Origin: Pandoraea horticolens
GTDB taxonomy: Bacteria; Pseudomonadota; Gammaproteobacteria; Burkholderiales; Burkholderiaceae
Length of the DNA: 64,000 nucleotides
Direction: 5' to 3'
Assembly (NCBI RefSeq): GCF_902459555.1
Contig: NZ_CABPSM010000015.1
Location: 62,001-126,000 of the forward strand
Position numbers and translations under genes: made by a program. The notes under the pieces were generated by a model. It saw only the letters and a program-made list of their open reading frames with translations, made no database searches and was not told the DNA's origin. Below are positions 54,662 through 64,000 of the stretch, in pieces (the stretch's first letter is position 1; every line of letters starts with the position of its first letter).

Positions 54662-55777
54662 TTAGAAATCGCCCATCTGGCGCCGCAGGAATTCGTGGAA
54701 ATGCTGCATGCCGTCTTCCATCGGGCTTTGGTACGGGCCGACTTCCGACACGCCACGCTCGAACAGGGCGCGACGGCCTGCGTCCATGCGCTCGGCGATT
54801 TCATCGTCCTCGCGGGCGGTTTCCATATACGCGGCACGCTCGGCCTCGATGAATTCGCGTTCGAAGAGCGCGATTTCCTCGGGGTAATAGAATTCGACGA
54901 TGTTCGTCGTCTTCTGCGGGCCGCGCGGGATGAGCCACGACACCACCAACACATGCGGATACCACTCGATCATCAGGTGCGGGTAGTACACCATCCAGAT
55001 CGCGCCGAAGTCGGGCGGAACGCCTTCGCGGTAACGCAGCAGCACGTCGTGCCAATCGCGGTAGATCGGGCTGCCCGGCTTGGCGAGACCTTCATGCACA
55101 CCTACGGTCTGGACGCTGTACCAGTCACCGAACTCCCAGCTCAGGTCTTCGCACGAGACGAAGCTGCCCAATCCCGGGTGGAACGGCACGACATGGTAGT
55201 CCTCGAGGTAAACCTCGATGAACGTTTTCCAGTTGTAGTTACATTCGTGCACTTCGACGTGATCGAACATGAAGTTCGAAAAGTCGAGATGGTGCTTCAC
55301 GCCCAGACGTGAGAGATCGGCTTGTACGTCGCGGCCTTGCGCTTCGAACAGCAGTCCGTTCCAGCGTTGCAGCGGGAACTTGCCGAGGTTCAGGCATGGC
55401 TTCTCGGGGAAGTGCGGCGCGCCGAGCAGTTCGCCCTTCGTGTCGTAAGTCCAACGATGGAGCGGGCACACAATGTTGCGTGCATTGCCGCGCCCATTGA
55501 GCATGACCGCCTGACGATGGCGGCAGACGTTCGAGAGCAGTTCGATGCCACTATGCTCGCCCGCACCGTTGCGGACCAGCATGCGACCTTCCTGCTCGGC
55601 CGGCAGCGCGAAATAGTCGCCCGCTTCCGGCACCATCAGTTCGTGGCCGACATACCGAGGCCCGTATTTGAATAGGACTTCACGTTCGCGGGCGAGGAGC
55701 GCCTCGTCGAAATACGTGTAGACCGGCAATTGGCTCGAGGCCGGTTTCAATTGCAAAGCGCTGCTTAGATTGGACAT
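54662..55777 (-). CDS. Rieske non-heme iron ring-hydroxylating oxygenase, alpha subunit
   Basis: The 371-residue protein starts at MSNLSSALQLKPASS (ATG at 55777, with GGGAG). Rieske [2Fe-2S] ligands are Cys85, His87, Cys104 and His107. The mononuclear iron site shows EDYHVVPFH (His195, His200) and a distal Asp. This layout matches single-component-type oxygenases such as choline- or carnitine-oxygenases and some aromatic dioxygenases. No reductase or beta subunit lies adjacent. A long bidirectional intergenic region separates it from xseB. Confidence 0.88.
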   Translation of the reverse strand: MSNLSSALQLKPASSQLPVYTYFDEALLAREREVLFKYGPRYVGHELMVPEAGDYFALPAEQEGRMLVRNGAGEHSGIELLSNVCRHRQAVMLNGRGNARNIVCPLHRWTYDTKGELLGAPHFPEKPCLNLGKFPLQRWNGLLFEAQGRDVQADLSRLGVKHHLDFSNFMFDHVEVHECNYNWKTFIEVYLEDYHVVPFHPGLGSFVSCEDLSWEFGDWYSVQTVGVHEGLAKPGSPIYRDWHDVLLRYREGVPPDFGAIWMVYYPHLMIEWYPHVLVVSWLIPRGPQKTTNIVEFYYPEEIALFEREFIEAERAAYMETAREDDEIAERMDAGRRALFERGVSEVGPYQSPMEDGMQHFHEFLRRQMGDF

Positions 55778-56004
55778 TCCCACTCCCGTCGAGCTTGAAA
55801 GCAGTGAACAACCCAACCATCGAAGAATCGATTTAGGGAACCGACGATTATACCCGGTATGGGCTGTCGGGGGCACCTAAGTCCATGATTTGCGTTAAAT
55901 AATGTCCGAAAATTGTCATCCCCGACGGTTTTGAGGCAATTTACGCCCTGCGAGGTGACGCGCTTTTGCCGTAAAATGGAACATTCGACCTGAATTTTGC
56001 GTTT

Positions 56005-56274
56005 ATGGCCAAGACTGCAAAGTCGCAAGACGCGGTGCCCGAGGTGCCGCAGGACCTGCCCGAGACCTATGAGGCTGCGCTTGCCGAGTTGGAAAAGCTG
56101 GTGGGGCGCATGGAGGGCGGTGAGCTGGGGCTGGAGGAATCGCTCGGTGCATACCGGCGCGGTGCCGTGCTGGTGAAATATTGCCAGGGCTTGCTCGAGA
56201 AGGTGGAGCAGCAGGTCAAGGTGCTGGAAGGTGAAACGCTCAAGCCGCTCGAGGCGGCGCGCGATGACTTCTAA
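56005..56274 (+). CDS. xseB: Exodeoxyribonuclease VII small subunit
   Basis: The 89-residue helical protein has the XseB core YEAALAELEKLVGRMEGGEL and SLGAYRRGAVLVKYCQ. It binds XseA and limits its toxicity while degrading single-stranded DNA. The preceding GTAAAATGG provides a possible -10 (TAAAAT, 55972-55977). It leads the xseB-ispA-dxs cluster. XseA is not in the window. Confidence 0.95.
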   Translation: MAKTAKSQDAVPEVPQDLPETYEAALAELEKLVGRMEGGELGLEESLGAYRRGAVLVKYCQGLLEKVEQQVKVLEGETLKPLEAARDDF

Positions 56275-56379
56275 CCGCCCAGCTTACGGCAAGGCGACCC
56301 AAGACCCAACGCGTCCCGAGGTGGCCCGGGGCGACTCAATAACACGCACGGCCTGAAGGGTACGTGCAGGATGAAGACG

Positions 56380-57276
56380 ATGGCGGATCAGAATATCAAG
56401 ACCTGGATGCAGGCGGTGCAGGCCCGTGTGGAACAGGCGCTCGATGCCGCGCTGCCCAGGGTAGCCGATGGCGGCTCGGCGCGACTCAACGAATCGATGC
56501 GTTACGCGGTGCTCGGCGGCGGCAAGCGGGTGCGCCCGCTGTTGTGCTTTGCGGCCGGCGAAGTGACGCAGGCCAGCGAGACGGCCCTCGACCGTGCCGC
56601 GTGCGCCGTGGAAATGATCCACGCCTACTCGCTGGTGCACGACGATCTGCCGTGCATGGACGATGACGATCTACGCCGCGGCAAGCCGACGGTGCACGTC
56701 CAGTACGACGAAGCCACCGGCCTGCTCGCGGGCGACGGTCTGCAAACCCAGGCATTTGCGTTGCTTGGCGAAGCTACGGGGGATCTGAGCGCTGCGCAGT
56801 CGCTCGCATTGGTGCGCGAACTGGCGATGGCCTCGGGTGCGCTCGGTATGGCGGGCGGTCAGGCGATCGATCTGGAGAGCGTTGGCATCAAGCTCACGCA
56901 GTCGCAACTGGAAAACATGCATCGCCTGAAGACGGGGGCGCTGTTGCGTGCCTCGCTGCGCATGGGAGCCATCTGCGGTCGTGCGTTGTCAGATGACGAA
57001 ACGGTTGCGCTGGATGCCTATGCGGCAGCCGTGGGATTGGCTTTCCAGGTGGTGGACGACATTCTCGACGCGACGGCCGATTCGGCCACGCTCGGCAAGA
57101 CGGCGGGCAAGGATGCCGCGAACGACAAGCCGACGTACGTGTCGCTGATGGGCCTTGAGGGCGCACGAGCGTACGCGGAAAAACTGCGCGCCGACGCCCA
57201 TGCGGCGAGTACGTCGCTCGGCAATGCGGATCGGTTGCGCGCGTTGGCCGATTACGTGGTGGATCGCATCAACTGA
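56380..57276 (+). CDS. ispA: Farnesyl diphosphate synthase (IspA)
   Basis: ATG 56380 ([13 protein letters not shown]) has the CAGG ribosome-binding site at best distance; ATG 56371 three codons upstream overlaps that site. The 298-residue prenyltransferase has the first Asp-rich motif [19 protein letters not shown] near residue 88 and the second, FQVVDDILD. It makes FPP from IPP and DMAPP. Position between xseB and dxs is conserved in many proteobacteria, supporting isoprenoid supply. Confidence 0.96.
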   Translation: MADQNIKTWMQAVQARVEQALDAALPRVADGGSARLNESMRYAVLGGGKRVRPLLCFAAGEVTQASETALDRAACAVEMIHAYSLVHDDLPCMDDDDLRRGKPTVHVQYDEATGLLAGDGLQTQAFALLGEATGDLSAAQSLALVRELAMASGALGMAGGQAIDLESVGIKLTQSQLENMHRLKTGALLRASLRMGAICGRALSDDETVALDAYAAAVGLAFQVVDDILDATADSATLGKTAGKDAANDKPTYVSLMGLEGARAYAEKLRADAHAASTSLGNADRLRALADYVVDRIN

Positions 57277-57473
57277 CCGGCGGATTGCCGGGCTGGCAAG
57301 TTTCGAGGCGGCCCCCAGCAGCACAGGGTCACGAGATCCGGGGGCGGTTTGCAGTAGACATAAGCAAGGGGCAAGGAGGGTCGGCGCGATCTCCCCACAG
57401 AACGCACCGGCAGGAGATCGGGATTGGCTCACTGGGGAAGCCGCCCGATAGAACGCCTATATATGGAACGACG

Positions 57474-59387
57474 ATGTACGAACTTCTAAATACTATCGAT
57501 GACCCGGCCGCATTGCGGCGTCTGGAGCGTCGCCAACTTGCGCCGTTGGCCGAAGAGCTGCGCGCCTTCGTGCTCGAAAGTGTGTCGCGCACGGGGGGGC
57601 ACTTGTCGTCCAACCTCGGCACGGTTGAGCTGACGATCGCGCTGCACTACGTGTTCAACACGCCGGAGGATCGCATCGTCTGGGACGTGGGCCACCAGAG
57701 CTACCCGCACAAGATCCTGACCGGCCGTCGCGACGCGATGGGTTCGCTGCGTCAGCTTGGCGGCATTTCGGGCTTCCCGAAGCGCGACGAGTCGCCGTAC
57801 GACACGTTCGGTACAGCACACTCGAGTACGTCGATTTCGGCGGCACTCGGTATGGCGCTGGGCGCGCGCACGAAGGGCGAGAACCGCTTCGGCATCGCCG
57901 TGATCGGCGACGGTGCGATGACAGCCGGTATGGCGTTCGAGGCGATGAACAACGCGGGGGTTCACGAAGACGTGCCGCTGCTGGTCATCCTGAACGACAA
58001 CGATATGTCGATTTCGCCGCCGGTGGGGGCACTCAACCGCTACCTCGCCCGTCTGATGTCGGGCCGCTTCTATGCGGCGGCAAAGAAGGGCGTGGAGAAG
58101 GTGCTGAGCGTGGCGCCGCCGGTGCTGGAATTGGCGCGCAAGTTCGAAGAGCACGCGAAGGGCATGGTCGTGCCTGCGACGATGTTCGAGGAATTCGGCT
58201 TTAACTATATCGGTCCGATCGACGGTCACGACCTCGACTCGCTGATTCCGACGCTCGAGAACATCAAGAATCTGAAGGGGCCGCAATTTCTGCACGTGGT
58301 CACGCGCAAGGGTTACGGCTACAAGCTGGCCGAGGCTGACCCGGTGCTGTATCACGGTCCCGGCAAGTTCAACCCGGCCGAAGGTATCAAGCCGAGTACG
58401 AGCAGCAAGAAGACGTATACCCAAGTGTTTGGCGACTGGCTGTGCGATATGGCCGCAGCCGACAAGCGTGTTGTGGGGATCACCCCCGCCATGCGCGAAG
58501 GCTCGGGCATGGTCGAGTTCGAGAAGCGCTTTCCGGAACGTTATTACGACGTCGGCATTGCCGAGCAACATGCGGTGACGTTCGCGGGCGGTATGGCGAC
58601 CGAAGGCCTCAAGCCGGTCGTCGCCATTTACTCGACGTTCCTGCAACGCGGCTACGATCAATTGATTCACGATGTCGCGCTGCAAAATCTGCCGGTCCTC
58701 TTCGCGCTTGATCGTTCGGGCCTTGTGGGCGCGGACGGTGCAACGCACGCGGGTGCTTACGACATCGCTTATCTGCGCTGCATCCCGAATATGGTCGTGA
58801 TGGCGCCGTCGGACGAGAACGAATGCCGTCAGATGCTCTACACCGGTGTGCAGATCGACGGTCCGTCGGCCGTGCGTTATCCGCGCGGCGCTGGTACGGG
58901 CGCTGTCATCGAGCAAACGATGACGGCACTGCCGATCGGCAAGGGCATCGTGCGCCGTGAAGGTCGGGCGGAAGCCGGGCGTCGCGTGGCGATTCTGGCG
59001 TTCGGCAGCATGGTTGCCCCGGCGCTTGCCGCTGCCGCGCAACTGGACGCGACCGTGGCCGACATGCGCTTCGTCAAGCCGATCGACGATGAGCTGATCG
59101 CACGACTGGCGCAGACGCACGATTACCTCGTGACGGTGGAAGAGGGCAGCATCATGGGGGGCGCGGGTTCGGCAGTTGCGGAATCCCTGCTCGCCGGTGG
59201 GGTTACTCGACCCGTACTACAATTGGGCCTGTCCGATCGCTTCATCGATCATGGCGATCCGGCGGCGCTGCTGTCGGCCGAGGGACTCGACGCGGCAGGT
59301 ATTGCGAAATCGATCTGCACGCGCTTCGACCTGTCGCTGGAAGCCTCTCGGGCGGCTGACAAGGTCACGACGAAGCTCGTCGCCTGA
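57474..59387 (+). CDS. dxs: 1-deoxy-D-xylulose-5-phosphate synthase
   Basis: Starting at ATG 57474 ([17 protein letters not shown]) the 637-residue enzyme is typical length. The TPP site [18 protein letters not shown] lies near residue 145, and [15 protein letters not shown] and [11 protein letters not shown] are conserved DXS segments. It condenses pyruvate and glyceraldehyde 3-phosphate, the first step of the MEP isoprenoid pathway. The 197-bp gap after ispA has no gene. The upstream extension of the frame is non-conserved. Confidence 0.97.
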   Translation: MYELLNTIDDPAALRRLERRQLAPLAEELRAFVLESVSRTGGHLSSNLGTVELTIALHYVFNTPEDRIVWDVGHQSYPHKILTGRRDAMGSLRQLGGISGFPKRDESPYDTFGTAHSSTSISAALGMALGARTKGENRFGIAVIGDGAMTAGMAFEAMNNAGVHEDVPLLVILNDNDMSISPPVGALNRYLARLMSGRFYAAAKKGVEKVLSVAPPVLELARKFEEHAKGMVVPATMFEEFGFNYIGPIDGHDLDSLIPTLENIKNLKGPQFLHVVTRKGYGYKLAEADPVLYHGPGKFNPAEGIKPSTSSKKTYTQVFGDWLCDMAAADKRVVGITPAMREGSGMVEFEKRFPERYYDVGIAEQHAVTFAGGMATEGLKPVVAIYSTFLQRGYDQLIHDVALQNLPVLFALDRSGLVGADGATHAGAYDIAYLRCIPNMVVMAPSDENECRQMLYTGVQIDGPSAVRYPRGAGTGAVIEQTMTALPIGKGIVRREGRAEAGRRVAILAFGSMVAPALAAAAQLDATVADMRFVKPIDDELIARLAQTHDYLVTVEEGSIMGGAGSAVAESLLAGGVTRPVLQLGLSDRFIDHGDPAALLSAEGLDAAGIAKSICTRFDLSLEASRAADKVTTKLVA

Positions 59388-59413
59388 GCGTCCGGTAGTC
59401 CCGAATATCCGAA

Positions 59414-59447
59414 CGATCCGGCTTGTTACGCCGGATCGTTTCATTTT
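59414..59447 (+). terminator. Terminator after dxs
   Basis: CGATCCGGC-TTGTTAC-GCCGGATCG followed by TTTCATTTT. Confidence 0.85.
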
Positions 59448-59584
59448 GCGTTACGTATTTTCCGTCCCGTGCCGGGGCTCTCCGGCACGTTCCCGATGAC
59501 ACTCGCCGGAGGCTCGCGAGCCGTGCGTCGGATACGTTTGCCCATTGCCTCCCCCAGTCGGCTTGCCGGCAAAGAAGGAAATAG

Positions 59585-60394
59585 ATGAATCAGATGAACC
59601 CCGCTTTCGTCATGCCGGACGTGCAGAGCACCGTCGATACCCGGCAGATTCCGATTCAACGCGTTGGCGTGCGTGGTGTGCGTCACCCGTTGTCGGTGCG
59701 TTTGGCCGATGGCGACGCACAAGCCACCGTGGGCTTGTTCAATCTCGACGTTCATTTGGCTGCCGATCAGAAGGGCACGCATATGTCGCGTTTCGTGGCG
59801 CTGCTCGAGGCGCATCGTGCGCCGCTGGATGTCGCAGGTTTCCGGGCCATGCTCGATAGCATGCTGGATAAGCTCGAAGCCGAGGCCGGTCGCATCGAAG
59901 TGACGTTCCCGTATTTCATCAACAAGACGGCACCGGTGTCGGGCGTGCAGAGCTTGCTGGATTACGAGGTGACGCTCACGGGTGACGTGCGCAACGGTCA
60001 GACGCGCGTATGGCTCAAGGTGCTTGTGCCGGTCACGAGCCTGTGCCCGTGCTCGAAGAAAATTTCGCAGTACGGTGCGCACAACCAGCGCTCGCATATC
60101 ACCATCGACGCGGAAATCGCGGGCGACATCGCTGTCGAGGAATTGGTGCGTATGGCCGAAGAAGAAGCGTCCTGCGAATTGTGGGGGCTGCTCAAGCGTC
60201 CGGACGAGAAATACGTGACCGAGCGCGCCTATGAGAATCCGAAGTTCGTCGAGGATCTGGTGCGCGACGTGGCAACGCGTCTGAACGATGAGCCGCGCAT
60301 TGTGGCCTACGTGCTTCAGGCCGAGAACTTCGAGTCGATCCACAATCACAGTGCCTATGCCGTGATCGAGCGTGACAAGCGTGTGGCAGCTTGA
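59585..60394 (+). CDS. folE2: GTP cyclohydrolase FolE2 (type IB)
   Basis: The 269-residue protein has the catalytic Cys in [19 protein letters not shown] near residue 153, Glu in [15 protein letters not shown] and His in [10 protein letters not shown], the GCYH-IB signature. It converts GTP to dihydroneopterin triphosphate for folate synthesis. Unlike FolE it can use metals other than zinc. AAGGAAATAG precedes the ATG. It follows dxs, separated by a terminator. Confidence 0.96.
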   Translation: MNQMNPAFVMPDVQSTVDTRQIPIQRVGVRGVRHPLSVRLADGDAQATVGLFNLDVHLAADQKGTHMSRFVALLEAHRAPLDVAGFRAMLDSMLDKLEAEAGRIEVTFPYFINKTAPVSGVQSLLDYEVTLTGDVRNGQTRVWLKVLVPVTSLCPCSKKISQYGAHNQRSHITIDAEIAGDIAVEELVRMAEEEASCELWGLLKRPDEKYVTERAYENPKFVEDLVRDVATRLNDEPRIVAYVLQAENFESIHNHSAYAVIERDKRVAA

Positions 60395-60424
60395 GATTGC
60401 GGTACCTTCAGGCGCGCGCTGCAT

Positions 60425-60456
60425 AAAAAAGACCGCTCCGGGGAGCGGTCTTTTTA
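60425..60456. terminator. Bidirectional terminator folE2/tsaD
   Basis: GACCGCTCC-GG-GGAGCGGTC flanked by AAAAAA and TTTTT, serving convergent folE2 and tsaD. Confidence 0.92.
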
Positions 60457-60480
60457 TTGGGCGGTTCCCGCAAGGGGGGA

Positions 60481-61512
60481 TCAGATGCTGCGCACGATGT
60501 CGGCAAGATCCCAGCGCGGGCGGACAGTGTAGGCGTATTCGCTGTCCGCTTCGTCCGGCCAATGCTTGAGACGCATGGCGCCGGCGAAGGCGATCATGGC
60601 CCCGTTATCTGTACAGAATGCCAGGTCGGGGTAGTGCACGCGATAGCCGCGTCGTCGGGCCGCTTCGTTGAGCCCCGCGCGAAGCTGTGCGTTGGCGCCG
60701 ACGCCACCGGCGACGACGAGCGTCTTCATACCGGTCTGCTTGAGGGCGGCCATCGATTTGGCAACGAGTACGTCGACGATCGCGTCGACAAAGCCCCGCG
60801 CGAGATCGGCCTTTTCCTGCTCGCAGACATTGCCGTCGAGCTTGCGCACTTGCGTGAGCACGGCAGTTTTCAATCCGCTGAAGCTGAAGTCGAGGTTGCC
60901 GGAGTGCTTCATCGGGCGTGGCAGGTCGTAGCGTCCCGGTGTACCGAACTCGGCCAGACGCGAGACGGCTGGACCGCCCGGATAGCCGAGTCCCAGCAAT
61001 TTTGCGGTCTTGTCGAAGGCTTCGCCTGCAGCGTCGTCCAGCGTTTCGCCAAGCATGGCGTACTGGCCGAAGGCGCGCACTTCCATCAACTGGGTGTGGC
61101 CGCCGGAGACCAGCAGCGCGACGAATGGGAAATCGGGGGCGTCCGGCGCGAGCAGCGGGGAGAGCAGGTGGCCCTCGAGGTGGTGCACGCCAACGACCGG
61201 GCGATCGAGCGCGAAGGCGAGCGCGTTCGCGACGCTCGCGCCTACCAGCAGCGCACCGGCAAGGCCAGGGCCCTGCGTGTAGGCGAGGGCGTCGACTGCG
61301 CTGAGCGGCTTGCCGGCCTGCGCGAGCACCTCTTCGGCCAGCGGCAGCGCGCGACGAATGTGGTCGCGCGACGCCAGTTCGGGCACCACGCCGCCATATT
61401 CACGGTGCATGGCAATCTGCGAATGCAGCGCGTGCGAGAGCAGGCCGGCCTCCGTGTCATAGAGCGCGAGGCCTGTTTCGTCGCAGGAGCTTTCAATGCC
61501 TAGAACCAGCAT
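60481..61512 (-). CDS. tsaD: tRNA threonylcarbamoyladenosine transferase TsaD
   Basis: [20 protein letters not shown] at 61512 is the usual start; a frame 9 residues longer exists. The 343-residue ASKHA protein has HHLEGH (metal-binding His pair), [11 protein letters not shown] and the [10 protein letters not shown] phosphate loop. It completes t6A37 formation on ANN-decoding tRNAs with TsaB, C and E. It is convergent to folE2 and upstream of the divergent BaiN-type gene. Confidence 0.97.
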   Translation of the reverse strand: MLVLGIESSCDETGLALYDTEAGLLSHALHSQIAMHREYGGVVPELASRDHIRRALPLAEEVLAQAGKPLSAVDALAYTQGPGLAGALLVGASVANALAFALDRPVVGVHHLEGHLLSPLLAPDAPDFPFVALLVSGGHTQLMEVRAFGQYAMLGETLDDAAGEAFDKTAKLLGLGYPGGPAVSRLAEFGTPGRYDLPRPMKHSGNLDFSFSGLKTAVLTQVRKLDGNVCEQEKADLARGFVDAIVDVLVAKSMAALKQTGMKTLVVAGGVGANAQLRAGLNEAARRRGYRVHYPDLAFCTDNGAMIAFAGAMRLKHWPDEADSEYAYTVRPRWDLADIVRSI

Positions 61513-61601
61513 GGCTTGAGGGGTGGCGCGGAGCGTCATGAAGAAGGATAACCCGTAAGTATACCAGTCGACCTTAACGCCCGCCGGTTACAATGCGCGC
61601 C

Positions 61602-62852
61602 ATGGAAAAGTTCGATGTAGCGATTGTGGGTGCTGGCGCGGCCGGCCTGATGTGCGCGGCGGTGGCCGGGCAGTTGGGGCTGCGTGTGGTGCTCATCGAT
61701 CACGCGACGCGTCTGGCCGAGAAGATCCGGATTTCAGGCGGCGGGCGCTGCAATTTCACAAATATCAATGCCGGGCCGGCCAACTATCTGTCCGAGAATC
61801 CCCGTTTCTGCCGTTCGGCACTGGCGCGCTATACACCGCGCGACTTTCTGGATTTACTCAAGCGTCATCGCATTGCGTGGCACGAAAAGCATCGCGGGCA
61901 GCTTTTCTGCGATGAAAGCGCCGAAGATGTTATCGAGATGCTTCGCCAGGAGTGCGCGGCGGGGCACGTGCACTGGCGGATGCCCTGTGCTGTCCACACC
62001 GTTGCCTACACGGAGGCGGGTGGGGCGCATCGGTATCATTTGACGACCGATGCGGGTCATATCGCGGTAAAACGGCTCGTGATCGCGACCGGCGGCCTGT
62101 CGATTCCGAAAATCGGCGCGACGGACTGGGGCTATCGCATCGCCCGTCAGTTCGGTCTGGAGGTCATCGAGCCGCGCCCGGCACTTGTGCCGCTCATGTT
62201 CGACGCCTCGACGTGGGCGCCCTTTGCGGGGTTGTCCGGCTTGTCGCTGGAGGTCGAGGTCAGTACGGGGAAGGGGAAGGAAGCCGGCAGCTTTGTCGAG
62301 GATTTGCTGTTCACGCACCGGGGATTGTCCGGTCCCGCCATCCTCCAAATTTCCAGTTTCTGGACGCCAGGACAACCTATCACGCTGGATCTGGCGTCAT
62401 CGTCGGACATCGAGGCGGCATTGTTCGAGGCCAAGGCGGCGTCTAAACGCCAGTTGGCCAACTTGCTGGCGCAATGGGTGCCGGCGCGTCTCGCAGATGC
62501 TTGGGTGGCCAACAGCGGACTCTCGCCGCAGGCGCGCGTGCAAGAGCTGCCGGACAAAGCACTGCGCTCGCTCGCTCAGGCGTTCTCGGGGTGGACGCTC
62601 AAGCCGTGTGGCTCGGAGGGCTGGCGCAAGGCGGAAGTCACGCGCGGCGGAGTCGACACGCGGGCGCTTTCCTCTGCAACGATGGAGGTCCGCACGCAGC
62701 TGGGGCTGTACTTCGTCGGGGAAGTCGTGGACGTGACGGGGTGGCTCGGCGGTTACAACTTCCAGTGGGCGTGGGCGTCGGCGGTGGCTTGTGCCCGGGC
62801 GATGTCCGAAAGCGTTCAGGTCGGCCGGGCAGGAGAGAACGCACTGTCGTAG
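61602..62852 (+). CDS. BaiN/HI0933-family flavoprotein
   Basis: ATG 61602 (MEKFDVAIVGAGAAGLMCA) gives 416 residues; an ATG 3 codons earlier is possible. FAD motif GAGAAGLMCAAVAG, the HI0933 hallmark ISGGGRCNFTN near residue 46, and the C-terminal GEVVDVTGWLGGYNFQWAW define the family of YhiN/BaiN NAD(P)/FAD oxidoreductases. Some members reduce bile-acid enones; most are uncharacterised. It lies where rpsU often sits relative to yqeY in relatives. Confidence 0.9.
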   Translation: MEKFDVAIVGAGAAGLMCAAVAGQLGLRVVLIDHATRLAEKIRISGGGRCNFTNINAGPANYLSENPRFCRSALARYTPRDFLDLLKRHRIAWHEKHRGQLFCDESAEDVIEMLRQECAAGHVHWRMPCAVHTVAYTEAGGAHRYHLTTDAGHIAVKRLVIATGGLSIPKIGATDWGYRIARQFGLEVIEPRPALVPLMFDASTWAPFAGLSGLSLEVEVSTGKGKEAGSFVEDLLFTHRGLSGPAILQISSFWTPGQPITLDLASSSDIEAALFEAKAASKRQLANLLAQWVPARLADAWVANSGLSPQARVQELPDKALRSLAQAFSGWTLKPCGSEGWRKAEVTRGGVDTRALSSATMEVRTQLGLYFVGEVVDVTGWLGGYNFQWAWASAVACARAMSESVQVGRAGENALS

Positions 62853-63215
62853 ACGGCCACTCCCGGCCTGTGATACGCTCTCGCCTTCGTGGAGACGACG
62901 CATCAATGGTTGTTTTCGGGACGTTTGCGACAGTTCAAGACGCTTCCGAAGCATTGCCGGGGTTTTGCGTCTGACACGTCACCGGCCAAACGGGCGTTCA
63001 GCGCCTGGGCCGGGGCCCGATCTCCAGCGAGCCCGCTTGTGATCGCGTTTGTGATCGTCTCCCCAAGCGGGTTTTTGTGCTTTCTGCCCCCCGTTTGCGT
63101 CTGCGCCAGCTTATCGGCTGCGGTCGCGCGCGGTGAGTGCCTGACGGCAGTCGTCCTTTTCTTTGGGGCGGCATGCACTACACTGAAACGTATTCGAATT
63201 CCGGAACCCCTGCTC
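62853..63215. other. Intergenic region BaiN-type gene to yqeY
   Basis: This 363-bp region has no gene; the open frame running into yqeY shows no conserved start. It contains a possible terminator with a long loop (63032-63076) and a weak -10 (TACACT, 63179-63184). The canonical rpsU is absent here. Confidence 0.5.
63032..63076 (+). terminator. Candidate terminator with 26-base loop
   Basis: CCCGCTT (63032-63038) pairs with AAGCGGG (63065-63071), then TTTTT. The loop holds the direct repeat TTGTGATCG twice (63037-63057). Confidence 0.4.
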
Positions 63216-63665
63216 ATGAGTCTGAAAGAACGCGTCAACGAAGACATGAAGACGGCCATGCGTGCCAAGGCCGCCGACAAACTGGGGACCATCCGGCTGC
63301 TGCTCGCGGCAATCAAACAAAAGGAAGTCGACGAGCGCATCTCCCTGGACGATGACGCAGCGGTTGTTGCTATCGTCGACAAGCTGATCAAGCAGCGCAA
63401 GGATTCCATCAGCCAGTTCCAGGCTGCCGGCCGCACCGATCTGGCCGACAAGGAGGCTGCCGAACTCGAAGTGCTCCAGGTCTATATGCCGCAGCAGCTT
63501 TCGGCAGAGGAAGTCGCGCAAGCGATCAAGGCCGCTGTGGCGCAAACCGGTGCTGCCGGTCCGCAGGACATGGGCAAGGTAATGGGCGTGCTCAAGGGCC
63601 TGTTGGCCGGTCGGGCCGACATGACGGCCGTGTCCGCGCAAGTGAAGGCGGCGTTGGCTGCGTAA
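63216..63665 (+). CDS. yqeY: GatB/YqeY domain protein
   Basis: ATG 63216 (MSLKERVNEDMKTAMRAKAA) gives the usual 149 residues; the long upstream extension is rejected. The helical N-terminal part and the small C-terminal GatB tail-like domain (GPQDMGKVMGVLKGLLAGR, DMTAVSAQVKAAL) are complete. Function is thought to be amidotransferase- or tRNA-related but is not settled. It precedes dnaG by 69 bp as in the macromolecular-synthesis operon. Confidence 0.93.
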   Translation: MSLKERVNEDMKTAMRAKAADKLGTIRLLLAAIKQKEVDERISLDDDAAVVAIVDKLIKQRKDSISQFQAAGRTDLADKEAAELEVLQVYMPQQLSAEEVAQAIKAAVAQTGAAGPQDMGKVMGVLKGLLAGRADMTAVSAQVKAALAA

Positions 63666-63734
63666 TTCTGTGGTGCGGCAAGTTGCCGTCGTTCGTGCGA
63701 CGGCGCGTCACCGCATCGCGATGGCATCGATCCA

Positions 63735-64000
63735 GTGATTCCCCAGTCGTTTCTGCAGGACCTCCTCAACCGCGTCGATATCGTCGAGGTGGTGGGTCGT
63801 TATGTTCAGTTGAAGAAAGGCGGGGCGAACTTCATGGGGCTATGCCCCTTTCATAACGAGAAGTCGCCCTCATTTACGGTGAGTCCCACCAAGCAGTTCT
63901 ATCACTGCTTCGGGTGTGGCGCGCACGGCAGCGCGATCAGCTTCCTGATGGAGCATGCCGGACTCGGATTTGTCGAAGCTGTCGAGGAGTTGGCCCGCAA
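63735..64000 (+). CDS. dnaG: DNA primase, N-terminal part (cut by window edge)
   Basis: GTG 63735 begins IPQSFLQDLLNRVDIVEVVG, the DnaG start. The first 88 codons contain the CHC2 zinc-ribbon ligands in LCPFHNEKSPSF and HCFGCGAHG (Cys-His-Cys-Cys). It makes RNA primers for replication. The remainder, and any rpoD after it, lie outside the window. Confidence 0.95.
   Translation, partial: MIPQSFLQDLLNRVDIVEVVGRYVQLKKGGANFMGLCPFHNEKSPSFTVSPTKQFYHCFGCGAHGSAISFLMEHAGLGFVEAVEELAR

Overview
The window looks like chromosomal DNA of a high-GC betaproteobacterium of the order Burkholderiales, with Pandoraea as the best guess. The grounds are Burkholderia-type trimeric porins ending in Phe, a DUF2782/thrB/BPSS1780-type neighbourhood next to polA, type IB GTP cyclohydrolase (folE2) beside dxs-ispA-xseB, and tsaD close to yqeY-dnaG. 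The genus is inferred from gene content and was not checked against any database.

Layout. 1-3.3 kb: the C-terminal end of a filamentous-haemagglutinin-type exoprotein, a histone-H1-like Lys/Ala/Pro-rich protein and a first porin. 3.3-5.7 kb: solitary rpsU behind a long leader, a WbuC-type cupin, tRNA-Arg(CCU), and two gene-poor stretches flanking the tRNA. 5.7-8.5 kb: a three-gene leftward operon (metallo-beta-lactamase-fold hydrolase, tautomerase-like protein, alpha/beta-barrel-like protein) divergent from a LysR regulator.

8.5-24.2 kb: the most interesting part. A second porin, a GntR/HutC regulator and twelve tightly packed genes (many with 4-8 bp overlaps) form one apparent catabolic regulon: a Tat-exported branched-chain-type binding protein, LivH/M/G/F transporter, aconitase-type hydratase large and small subunits, HyuB- and HyuA-like ATP-dependent cyclic amidohydrolase subunits, an isochorismatase-fold protein lacking the nucleophilic Cys, an FAD dehydrogenase and an isocitrate-lyase-superfamily lyase. 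The porin and gntR promoters share one operator design (TAGAACA-N15-TGTTCYA abutting a TTGAC -35), and both promoters place an ATG at the predicted transcription start. A plausible reading is uptake and breakdown of a cyclic imide or lactam through a substituted maleate and a substituted malate to pyruvate plus a short acid. The substrate is unknown.

24.2-64 kb: mostly housekeeping genes (alaS, galU, valS, uvrD, thrB, polA, xseB, ispA, dxs, folE2, tsaD, yqeY, start of dnaG). Between them lie accessory metabolic genes: a CoA-transferase, an MFS carrier, class II aldolase, 4-OT tautomerase, threonine aldolase, ClC channel, Nudix hydrolase, TusA, TsuA-like carrier, LOG protein, NDH-2, dienelactone hydrolase, ZIP transporter, sulfurtransferase, DMT transporter, Rieske oxygenase and BaiN-type flavoprotein. 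Notable DNA features are a (GCTATC)9 hexamer repeat, abutting divergent start codons of polA and the LOG gene, a ZIP gene whose best start is ATC, several perfect palindromes and many clear intrinsic terminators. No insertion sequence, integrase, prophage or CRISPR array was found.
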